A stretch of DNA of 64,000 nucleotides, from the NCBI GenBank assembly GCA_030849465.1, contig JARVLF010000015.1, positions 1,364,001 to 1,428,000 of the forward strand, written 5' to 3'. How positions within the stretch are numbered: position 1 is the first letter of the stretch; each line of letters opens with the position of its first letter. The notes under the pieces are model-generated. The model saw nothing but the letters and a program-made list of their open reading frames with translations, made no database searches and was not told the origin of the DNA. The translations under genes were made by a program, and so were the position numbers. Origin of the DNA: Moesziomyces globuligerus. Its lineage: Eukaryota > Basidiomycota > Ustilaginomycetes > Ustilaginales > Ustilaginaceae. Shown here piece after piece: positions 28,658 through 39,100 of this stretch.

Positions 28658-29722
28658 ATGGCATCTTCTACGAGCGATGGCGTATCGAGCGCATCGGTAG
28701 CAGCCGGGGCGAGTATCCGTGCGCTGTCGGAGCGGTTTCCTGGGCGGGTGCAGATCCACCTGCATCCGGCGTCGAGTCTACCGTCTGGGCTGACGAATCT
28801 CGAGGGCTCGGATGCGCGCGCCGAGTCGGCGGGGTTGGCGGTGGCGTTGGTATGGACGGTGGAGTCGCTTCGACTGCTACGTGGGGCCGGGCTGACGGGT
28901 AGCTTTACGGGAACGCTGGCGCAGTTTCCTCAGCAGAACCTCTTTCTCGGCTTGCCGGTTCAGCTGCTTGCCGAGGAGGTGGTCTATCTGCTTCGACGCG
29001 GACTTGCGGTTGTCGTCGATGAGGCACAGTCGTATCGACCCAGTACAGGTGCAGAGCGTACCGAGGTCGAAGATCGAATCCAGACAGATCGAAAACATCA
29101 ACAGTTGGCCGCTTGGCACGAACGACAACTCCTCCGTGCCAAACACTCCAAATCCACCCCCGCCCAAGATACTCCAGACGATAAAGACCTTACTGGATTA
29201 CCCTGGCACTACACGATTCCAACGACGTCAGAAGGGTTGGGATGGTGGATACCTGTCACGTACACGACGCTTTCCGAGGTGCAGACCGTTTGGCCGTATC
29301 CGGTCACCCAGACCGAGGTGGCCAGCGTAGCGCTGTTTGAGCATCTCAAAGAACGCGGGCTCTGGTGCATGAACGGTCTGAGATTCGGTGGCGCCTTTGC
29401 AGTCTACCCCGGTGACCCTCTAAGGTATCATTCGCACTACACGGCCCAACTCGTCCTCGCCTCGGAACCCATCGCTCTCACCTCGCTCGTCGCCAACGGT
29501 CGTCTAGGAACCGCGGTCAAGAAAACTCACCTCCTCTGCTGCCTCACCGCCTTCGACCCCCTCATCCCCACCGACAAGTCCAGACCCTCCCCACTCAAAG
29601 CAATCGCAGACGGCACCTTCGACCTCGCGCCGACGCCCGATCAAGACCAAAAATCCTCAGACGGCCGTCGCTTCGCCACCTTCGACATCTTCAGCCTCGC
29701 CTGGGCCGGCTTCGGAACCTAA
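28658..29722 (+). CDS. SEN34: tRNA-splicing endonuclease catalytic subunit Sen34
   Basis: The protein has 354 residues from ATG 28658 (MASSTSDG); the frame opens eight codons earlier without an ATG. The N-terminal domain has FPQQNLFLGLPVQLLAEEVVYLL, typical of Sen34 and followed by a charged linker. The C-terminal nuclease fold has the conserved AVYPGDPLRYHSHY and KKTHLL segments. By alignment to the Sen/EndA family the catalytic triad is Tyr250, His260 and Lys289 (spacing 10 and 29). With Sen2, Sen15 and Sen54 it cuts introns from pre-tRNA, in this subunit at the 3' splice site. The stop is 122 bp from the stop of the convergent phosphoglucomutase gene. Confidence 0.9.
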   Translation: MASSTSDGVSSASVAAGASIRALSERFPGRVQIHLHPASSLPSGLTNLEGSDARAESAGLAVALVWTVESLRLLRGAGLTGSFTGTLAQFPQQNLFLGLPVQLLAEEVVYLLRRGLAVVVDEAQSYRPSTGAERTEVEDRIQTDRKHQQLAAWHERQLLRAKHSKSTPAQDTPDDKDLTGLPWHYTIPTTSEGLGWWIPVTYTTLSEVQTVWPYPVTQTEVASVALFEHLKERGLWCMNGLRFGGAFAVYPGDPLRYHSHYTAQLVLASEPIALTSLVANGRLGTAVKKTHLLCCLTAFDPLIPTDKSRPSPLKAIADGTFDLAPTPDQDQKSSDGRRFATFDIFSLAWAGFGT

Positions 29723-29844
29723 CCCGTCCACACTTCCAACCTCACTCACTCGCAATTGAACAAGAGTGTTTCAAATTCTTTTTTCAAAATTGACTCGTTT
29801 GACAAGACGGAGGACAGGAACACCCTGGGAGAAGGTGGCATTGT

Positions 29845-31590
29845 CTAGGTGATGACGGTGGGCTTGTCCCTGCCGGTAAAGTGCTGGAGCTTGGAGATGA
29901 GGAGCGCCTGTTCGATGAGGGGCTTGAGACCGACCTGGGCATCGGCGTCGAATTCGGCGGGGTCGTTCGAGTACTTTTCGACGTAGAGCCTGATGGTGGC
30001 GCCTGCGGAGCCGGTACCCGAGAGGCGGAAGATGATCCTGGAGCCGTCTGAGAACTTGATGTAGAGGCCCTGGTTCTTGGAGACGGAAGCGTCGATGGGG
30101 TCGGTGTAGCTAAAGTCGTCTGCCTCCTTGACCTCGAAGCTGCCGAGCTTCTTGCCGACGAAGCCGTCGCTTTCGAACTGTGCGCGAAGGTGAGCCATGA
30201 CCTGGTTTGCCGCGTCGGCGTCGACCTCCTCGTAGTCGTAGCGGGAGAAGAAGTTGCGACCGTACTGGGCGTAGAACTGACGGAGCACGTCCTGCACCGA
30301 GGTGCCCGGCTTGTCCGCGTTGGCAGCGGCGAGGATCGAGAGCCAGGCGACGACGGCCCAGAGGCCGTCCTTTTCGCGGATGTGGTCCGAACCCGTGCCG
30401 AAGCTCTCCTCGCCACAGATGCTCAGTCGACCCGCATCCATGAGGTTGCCAAAGAACTTCCAGCCCGTCGGCACCTCGAAGCACTCGTAGCCGTTCTTGG
30501 CCGCCACGCGGTCGATCGCACCCGACGTCGGCATCGAACGCGCCAGACCCTTGATGCCCGACTTGAAGTAGGGGATGGCGCGCTGCGCCCAGTCGGCGAT
30601 GATGGCCACCGAGTCCGAGGGGTTGACAAACGCTCCCTTGCCGATGATCATGTTGCGGTCGCCGTCGCCGTCGCTCGCGGCGCCGAACGAGATGTTCTCG
30701 CTCTCCACCGCATCGACGAGCGACTTGGCGTAGGTGAGGTTCGGATCCGGATGTCCGCCACCAAAGTCCTCCGAGGGCACGCAGTTCTGGATCGCGCTCT
30801 CGTCGAGGCCAAACTCGTCGACAAAGAGCGCGCGTCCGTACGGACCGGTGACGCCGTGCAGCGCATCGAAGCGCACGGTGAAGCCCGACGACTGGAGGAA
30901 GTGCTTGATGAGCTTGAAGTCAAAGATCTGCGAGAGGTAGGCAATGTAGTCCTTGACGCTGTCGATGATCTCGATCTCGAGGCTGCCGAACTTGGTCTGG
31001 CCGATCTGCGAGAGGTCGACCTCGGGACCCTCGACGATCTTGTACTCGGCGAGCGTCTTGGTGAGCTCAAAGATGGTGTTGGTGACGCCTTCGGGAGCGG
31101 GACCGCCGTTGTCCATGTTGTACTTGATGCCAAAGTCGTTGTCGGGACCGCCTGGGTTGTGCGAGGCGGTGAGGAGGATGCCGCCGGTGGCCTTGTAGGA
31201 GCGGATGACGTGCGAGGCGGCGGGCGTGGAGAGGATGCCGTTCTGGCCGATGATGAGCTTGGCCACGCCGTTGCCCGCAGCGAGGCGGATGATGGCCTGG
31301 ATGGCGGGCTTGGAGAAGTAGCGGCCGTCGCCGCCGACGACGAGCGTCGAGTTGGCGGCGCCGGTGGGGATGGCAGAGAGGATGGCCTGGACAAAGTTCT
31401 CGGTGTAGTGCTGCTGCGCAAACACCTTGACCCTGTGCGGCAAGAGCAAGAGAGGCAAAGAAGAGATGTGTCAGTTGGAGTGGCGCAAGGCGGCAACTGG
31501 CAGTTTGTGGGGGACGTACCTCTTGCGAAGACCCGAGGTGCCGGGCTTCTGGCCCTCGAAGGGCTTGGTTTGGACGGTGACCACAGACAT
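29845..31590 (-). CDS. PGM: Phosphoglucomutase (2 exons)
   Basis: Exon 1 is 31590-31520 (MSVVTVQTKPFEGQKPGTSG) and exon 2 is 31432-29845, encoding 552 residues, close to eukaryotic PGM length (about 560-570). The enzyme interconverts glucose-1-phosphate and glucose-6-phosphate in the cytosol and feeds UDP-glucose for cell wall, trehalose and glycogen. The phosphoserine loop is TASHNPGG, the Mg-binding loop is DGDGDRN, the sugar-binding loop is CGEESFG, and the phosphate-binding loop near the end is RLSGTGSAGATIRLY. All key motifs are intact. The intron was placed because it joins the conserved N-terminus to RVKVFAQQHY in frame. Confidence 0.96.
31433..31519 (-). other. Phosphoglucomutase intron
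   Basis: This 87-bp intron has a GTACGT donor and a CCGCACAG acceptor. It splits the Arg codon in GLRKRVKV. Confidence 0.93.
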
Positions 31591-33179
31591 GATGGATGAG
31601 CGCTGGTCAGAGACAAGATGGTGGTGGCTCGGAAGGTGGCGAGGTGTGGGGGCTCGTGAGCGCCTTTGAGTTGGTTGGGGCGGAGCCGTCGGACCAACAC
31701 CCGAGCCCAACGCGGCCAAGGGCGCAACCCAGCGCGCCCACGTTGAGGAAACGCAGCAAGCACAGCGTCTGTGCGCACTCGCAGCTCTCCGGATCGTCGA
31801 ATTCGAACTTGCATCGAATTGGATCAATCAGAATTCGCAAGCTCGCCTCGCCCGACGCCAGCTTGCCCAAGTTTGTGCGTAAATGTGTTGCTCTACGAGC
31901 CTAACAAGCTCCAGCAAAAATACGCACACGTGATGAGGTCGCGAGCGAGACGTGCTGGGCCTGTCGAACGAGTGTGTGGACGACAGGTGCATGCGTGTGT
32001 CAACACGAGCCCATGCACAGATCAGCAATGCACACTCTTCTCCGCCGGCAACACCGCCCAAGCCTCCGACCCAACTCAACTTGGCCGATGCCCCCTCCGC
32101 CATCTATTCGCGGTTCTCCTACAATGACCTTGCTTCTGCTCGCAATCGCCCGTGACCCTGTCGCTCGCTGCAGTCGCCGACAAGATCCAGCGTTGGGCCG
32201 AACGGCGCTTGTTGTGTTTTGTTGCCTCATTAAATCAGATGATTTCAGGGTCGTCAATTCACCTTGTGCGCATGGTTGAAGGTGAAACAGACATCGGAAC
32301 TGAAAAAAAGGGCAAAGAGGCAAAGAGCCGCTTGCAGGCGTGCATGCAAAGTGGGTGTTTTTTCGACAGCCGCCTCCACACCAACCGGCCATCTGTGCAT
32401 CCGCTCTGCTCCACTCACACTCGGCGGCCAGGCATTGCGAGCCGGAGCAGACCAACCGTCCCGCCGAGCAGAGTCAAGCTCAGCACACTAGCTCACCCGT
32501 CTGCAGCAGGAAGTCCCTTTCAGATGGAGCCGCATGGCTGCGCAGCGTGCAATATAGATGTCTGGGCCGCACTCAGCTCTTTGTGCGACCCAAAAGCTTG
32601 GCAGGCTTTCGGTCGTGGTCGGCACAGCGGACAGTACAGTACTGGTACTGTGCACAGCGTGAGGACGCAAGTGAGAGGGCGGTGCGGATGGCACGACAAA
32701 GGTTGCGCTGAGCAGAGTGTGACTTGTCGAAAAAAACCCACGCAATGCACCTCGCTGCACGCCTCCCCCGCGCACCCAACCGTGCTCCGCGAGCTATGCG
32801 CTATATCGTCCGCCGATCGCTCCACCTCTTGCCTGCTTCCACCACTTAGTCAATCGTCCCATCCTCAGCCAAGGCGTCATACGCCTCCGCATCCCAGCGT
32901 TGGGCTCCGCGCTGCCACGCCCTCTCTCCATCAACATTGCACGCATCCACCGTAACCGCACGTACGCTCCCCAACCCATACCTCGATACCCAGCCGACGC
33001 TCGCTTCGGCCCACCCTCACACAGCTCGACTCAGCGCGCACATACCGTCGCCCCCTTCTACATCTTCGCGGCCAACCACCAACCGTGTCGCTTCCACCAT
33101 ACCCGTGCTGATCGCCCTTGCAAGTGGGCCAGCAATCTCCTCCTCTCCACCCCACCCCAAGCGGCTCTCCGGCATCACC
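31591..33179. promoter_or_regulatory. Divergent promoter: phosphoglucomutase (-) / PH-domain giant (+)
   Basis: This is 1.59 kb without a supported gene. A 267-codon open frame (32152-32955, +) has no recognisable domain and is rejected. The region holds a nested palindromic stretch (32631-32651) built on ACAGTAC/GTACTGT. The part close to the PH gene (32880-33170) is C-rich leader-like sequence. Confidence 0.45.
32631..32651. promoter_or_regulatory. Inverted repeat ACAGTAC-N7-GTACTGT
   Basis: The two 7-bp arms are perfect, and an internal CAGTACTG is itself an 8-bp palindrome. Related GTACAG palindromes occur upstream of MSB2. The binding factor is unknown. Confidence 0.4.
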
Positions 33180-36100
33180 ATGAAGCGCTGGAAGCAGGTC
33201 AAGGACCAGCTCGATGCAAAGCGCAATGGCACATCCAACAACGACACTGCGCCCTACAGGGGCGGGGGCATCTCGTCAGCCTCCTTCTCCGACCTCCGCC
33301 AGCTTCCCTCCCACCCATCCACCTCCAGCCTCGTCCCGCCCATCACAAAGAGCGCCAGCCGCACCTCGCTCGACATCCCAGGCCGCCTGAGCAACTTCAT
33401 CAACAAGTCCACCTCCAGCTTGGACCTCGCTGGATCAGCCGCAGCAGCAGGCACCAACTCCAAAGTCTCCAACGTCTTCCGCAAGTTCCCGCGCCCAAGG
33501 GTGGGCAGCACCTCCAGCTTCACGCTCAATGATACGCCCGCCAACGCATCGCCATCCAAGATCGCAACCCCGCGCAAGTGGGTCAACAGCCTCCTGAACC
33601 AGGCTGCTCCCGGTTCCCAACACCTCGAAACTGCTGCACAAGCACGATCGCGCGCTCTGTCCGATGCCTCGCGCCAAGGGCCCGCTCCCGTCAGCGCCCT
33701 CGTCCTCTCCAACGACGACGCTCCTCGCCCAGTCTACACCATCGATTCGGGCTTGCAACGTCGCACCTCGGCCGGAGGCAGGTCCGCCAGCATCTACTCA
33801 TCCCACCTCAGTGCCGCCTCTCGCTCCACTCCGGACCTCCACACCAACTCGGTCACGAGGCATCGCGACAACGGCGCCCTCCTCATGGATCTCGCCGGTC
33901 CCTTGCCCTCTATCGCCAACCGACCTGCGCCACCAGACGCCAGAGACACCTCCTCTCCTCTCGTCGTGCGCAACCTCGACGAGGCGCCGCGCGGCACCTA
34001 CACGCCTGCCATCCCCGCCGCCTCGGCTTCGGCACAGCTCACCTCCGTCTCTCGCCTGCGCAATCCGTGGTCCACCATCGACTCGCCGCGCATCCGGTCC
34101 GAGGAAGATGACGAGATCGACGCTTCCATCGCGCACGATCGGTCTACCAATCAGATCGCTGCGGCAGAACGTGCTGTACTCGACATGCTCGACTCGGCGT
34201 CTGGCGTCGGCAGCGCCGTCTCGGCGCCTGTGCCAAACACTCCTTATCAGACGGCTACGCCGGGCACCTTGGCCAGGTCCCGATCATTCGCTACCACCAC
34301 CAAGTTCCACAGCCCCGCATCCGAGTACAGTCAGGACTTCCGCTCGCCTTTCCTCGCAGGATCCTCTTCTCCAGCTGCGGGCGTTAGAGAGGCCATCCGC
34401 AGACGCGAGCTCCTGGACGCCAAGAACACCTCGCCCGCCCCCATCCCGCACAGTCGCTCGGCGCTCTCGCCCAAGACGCTCGCATTCCTCGACACCGTTT
34501 CCACGGATGACACAGAGCCGATCCGCTCAAGTCAGACCTCGTCCGCTGCCTTCTACCACCGAGGCGCCTCGGCGTCGACCTCGGACGTGAGGAGCAACAT
34601 CACCTCGAGCTCGAGTCCCAAGCGCGTCTCCCGCGTGCCTGTGCCGCAGGCGCCAGAGGTGCTGGTCGCATCGCCACCTACCTCGACCTCGTCGAACGTC
34701 TTCCTCCGTCGCGGCACCAATGCCTCGTCGCATTCCCAGCTGCCCATTTCGCCCATGGACAGCAGCCTCTTGGGCTCGTCTGCACATGCCACCAGTCTGT
34801 GGAGCAGGCCGGGCAACACGCCCGATACTCCTTCGACCACCCACGATGCCACCTCACCCACGCCTTGGTCCGCCAACTCGCTCGCACCGTCCAAGTGGCA
34901 GCGCCACTCCCAGCACGCCCCGACGGGCAGAGGCATGTACGCCCTCGAACCCGTCGTCACCCCGAGCGAGGTGGGCGAGGAGGACGAGGATCGCCTCTCG
35001 GATGCTCAGCGTGCGTCGAGCATCTTGCCCAAGCTACGCAGGAATCAGACGGACTTTACCGAGGCCACTAGCATCTTTTCGGGTGCAGACGCCTTCCGAT
35101 CCTCCCAGAACAGTCTACAGAAGGAGGCAGTCGCAGAAGACGCTGCCACACTGGACACGCCCGGAGCGGCGCCGACAGCGACGGGAACAGAGGCGTCGAC
35201 GCCAGCGCCATCGTCAGTCGCAGCCCGCCCGCTTTCCCATGTCGGATCCGTCAGCAGCTCCCTCGCCGCGCTCAGAGGCATGATCACCAAGGCCGCCTCC
35301 TCCGCTCTGCCCTTGGGCTCCACAGCCACAGACAAGGAGATCTCGGTGTCCAGGTCCAGACCCGTGTCGAGGGGCGAGGCTGCATCCTCCAGCGTCGCCG
35401 CGGCTACGCACGAGTTCGAGCAACGCCTGATGAGCTCGAGGCCATCGAGCCCCGAAAAGCTCTCGATCCCGAGCTCGCCAACCAAGGCCAAGGATCTCAT
35501 CAAGATGTTCGAGAGCACCTCGGCCACCGCCTCGCCCTCGGACCAGTCGCATTCCTTCTCCCGCACCAAGCTCTCGCCTACAAAGTGTGCGCCCTCCACC
35601 GCCAGCAGCCTCAACACCACCCCCAAGCGTCTCGCTCCGCTGACCGTGTCCATCTCGAGGTCCAATCTGGGGCTGGCAGCATCACCTGTCGCTGTGGCCG
35701 ACGCCGCGACGGAGGAAGCGTCGCCTGTGGCTTCAAAGCTGCGCGCGCAGCGCTTCGAGTCCGGCAGGCTGCGTGCGCGACGCGCTGGTCTGGTCGGTGT
35801 GGGCGGTGGCGGTGACGATGACAGCTTCGCAGACGAAAACGACGACGACGCGGACGAGAACGCAGCACCTGACCGCTCGTTCGAGACGCGCAGCGCGAGC
35901 GGCCGCTTCCGCTCGCTGGGCGCCGCCTCGCAACACACACGCTCGCAGTCGACGCCAAACGACATCAACGGTAACGTGCTCGGTGGCGGCACGCTCTCGT
36001 CGCCTCTCAATCCAGCGTCCATCAACGACCGCGGAGCATCGTCGCACGACCGAACCGGCTCGACGGGCACGAATGTGGGCAGCCTGGGTAGGAAGGGTGC

Positions 36101-39100
36101 GTTCCGCAACAGCGTCATCGGCTTCATGGGCGTCCTGTCCGGCAAGCCCGCGCCAGGAGCAGCGCCGAGCGGCCAGACGCTCGCGCCGAGCCTGCTGGCC
36201 GATCGCAGGCACAGCGCCAAGTCGGACCAGGACGACAACGTGAGCACGGCGAGTGCGGCTACGCAGGGCACCACCGCATCGTACCGGCGCAAGAAGGAGG
36301 AGGGCAATCTGCCGCTCACCAGCGCGACGGCCATCCAGATGACGGGCGAGCAGCCGGGGACCAAGCCTCTCCGCGCCGGCGTGCTGTACTACTTCAACGT
36401 CCACGATCCCAATCCGCGCTGGCTCCGCGTCAAGGCGGTCCTGCTCCCCTCGGCGGTGGCCATGAGCTGGATCCCCTCGGGCGGCGGAAGGGAGAACGTG
36501 GTGCTGGATCTGCGCGCCTGTCGCGAGGTGCACTCGGTGCCTAGTCCGGACCATCCGAGCAGCACCTCGGACGTCGGCGCAGCGTGCGCGCGCAGGCAGT
36601 CGCTTGGCCAGATCAGCCCGTTCCAGCTCATCTTTGATGATGGCGTCGAGCGGCTCGCGGCCGACACGGCCAAGGAGCGCGTGCAGTGGGTCTCGGCCGT
36701 GTGGGACGTGACGGGCACGAGGAGCCCCAGGGCCGACAGCACGCATGAGTCGGCACTGGCCAACTCGGGGCACGATGCTCTGCCAAGGTCCGGGTCGGGC
36801 CATACTCAGGCGAGTCCGGCAGCGAGAAGCAGGACGATGGCAGAAAACAGCCCGACGCGTCCTCTCCTCTCGTCGCTTGGCGCCGGCGTGCTCGGAACGC
36901 CCAAGAAGCCCGCATCCAGCAGCAACGAGGAGGCAATCGACCGCATCGGGTCCATCTGGAAGAGCGAGCTCTCGTCCGAGCTGACGTCGAAGGACGTCCA
37001 GCCGAGCTTCGGCGAGGCGCTTGCGGGAGCCGCTTCACCGCCGCCGTTGCCGCCCAAGGAGCCGAAAACGGCGCTTGCATTGCAGACCGCCAAACGAAAG
37101 GTGCCACCTGCGGACAAAGGAGCGAGCACTGGGTCGCCAGGCGCCAAGGGTTCGCCGGCCGCGATTCCGAGAAGCTCGGCGAGTCCCGTGCGTGCCAAGG
37201 TGCGCAGCTGGCAGAGACCGCCGCTGGATCTCAGCACCGGCTTTGTGCACGATCTCACGCCCAAGACACCCACGCTGGTCAACCCGCCCTCGGACGCCGT
37301 CCACTCGACGCCGGCTTCGTATGGCGACGACAAGAGCACCGCCGCGTCGGTGCTCGAAGGATCGGTACGCCCTTCGGCCGCCGACGCGCCAATCAAGGAC
37401 AAGGCGATCGACGGCGGCGAAGAGTCGTCGGCGGCATCGTCGCCGGACATGGACGGATACGAGTCGGCACGGTCGCAGGGCAGCCTGGTCGACGAGTTCG
37501 GCCCGCGCACGCCCGTGAGCGAGGCCGTGTTCAACTGGTCGCGTCTGGACAAGGAGTCGGAGCTCAATCCGAGCGATTCGGCCTCGCAGCGGCCGGCGCG
37601 CAGCGAGTTTGGCACCATCAAGAGCAGCCTCTCGGAACGCAAGCGTAGCGCTCGCAAGAACCCGGGCGACGCGGACGACAACGAGGCCGCGGTCGCCAAA
37701 GCCGCCATCGCGAGGCCCGATATCGTGCGCACGCCTGCTCAGCAGCTGCGCGACAGCGTGCTGGCGGCGACTGCCGGAGGCACGAGCGAGTCCGACGCGC
37801 TCTTCAATGCGTCGCCTGCAGGCAGAAGCCACCGCCTTGGAACGGTGATCGAGGAGACGCAGTCGCAGGCGCAGAGCACGCGCATCAACGCCTCGGTGCG
37901 CAGCAGCAGCCGCAGCAAGCTCGACGAGCTCGTCGCCCGGGCCGTCGGCAACGGCTCGGTCAAATCGCCTGCGGCCAAGAGCGCGCTCTCGCTCGTGTCG
38001 AGCGGCAGCATCAGCTCACAGGACGTAGGCAAGCTGCTCGAGTATCTCGAGGAGCAGCAGAAGGAGCGGCTCAGCCGCGAGCGCGAGCTCGAGGACCAGA
38101 TCCGCGGCTTCCAGCAGGTCGTCTCGGACCTTCAGAAGAAAGGGTCGACCAGCGGCTCGCACCGCTCGACTCGCAGGCGAAGCTCGACCTCGTCGCTCGG
38201 AGGCGAGTCCAAGGCGACGGCGAAGTCGGCCCGCGATTCGGAGCTCGCGGCGATGCAGGCGAAGCTCGACCGCGTGCTGGATCTCGTGACCAACGTGGTG
38301 GCGAGTCCGTCGGCGCACAAGAGGGCCAGAAGCGAGTCGGCGACCGTCGTCAACGGTGGCGACGATGCCGAGGGCGCCGAGCTGGCCCGCATCGAAGGCG
38401 TGCTCGCCAAGCTGCTGCACAAGATGCAAGCGTCCGACGAGGTCAACATGACGCCAAGGTCGCAGGCGCTCGTGCGGGCGGCCGTGTCGGCGCGCGATCC
38501 AGCGCTGATGAACGAGTGGGACCATATGCCGGCCGAGCTGCGTGGAGAACAGCTCATCAAGTCGATGCAGGACCGCGCCAAATTCGGCAGCGACGGACGC
38601 CACGAGGCGATCCAGAAGGACTATGCCATGCGCACCGTGTCGTCGGACATGGTGCGTGGAGGCAGTGCACCCGCAGGCGCCATCGAACAGCCGGGTACGC
38701 CGTTCGACGCGGACATCGATCCGAGGCGCCGCTTCTCGGCGTCGCTGCCGAGGAGGGTTCCGTCCGGTGCGAGCATTCCGGCGAGTCTGTCGACCACCGA
38801 CATGGACAATGCGTCGGTGATGAGCCGGATTCCGCCGCGCAGCTGGTCGTCGGAGCGCGGCGTGCCATCACCGCCGCCGAACTCGGAGTGGGACGCCAGG
38901 TCGATCGGCAGCCGGCCGGCGTCGCGCGCCACGACGCATCTGGGGATCGCAGGAAGGGCGCCCGCGCAGAACTTCCGCATGCTCGGCGATCCGGGCTCGA
39001 CCCAGGCCACGCCGAGGCCGGTCATGGTCAAGGCAGAGCCGAGCTACGGCTCGCTCGATATGGAGGCCGAGATCCGACGTCGCAGGGCGCAGCAGCAGGC

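Noticed and set aside
24110..31590. Idea of a functional cluster linking bZIP, AGC kinase, SEN34 and PGM
   Set aside because: Orientations differ and the pathways are unrelated; these look like ordinary neighbouring housekeeping and signalling genes.
30190..31599. 469-codon frame antisense to phosphoglucomutase
   Set aside because: Shadow of a highly conserved enzyme gene; Val/Asp/Arg-biased with no fold.
32152..32955. 267-codon open frame in the PGM/PH spacer
   Set aside because: No domain, unusual composition, and a position in a divergent promoter; expected by chance in GC-rich DNA.
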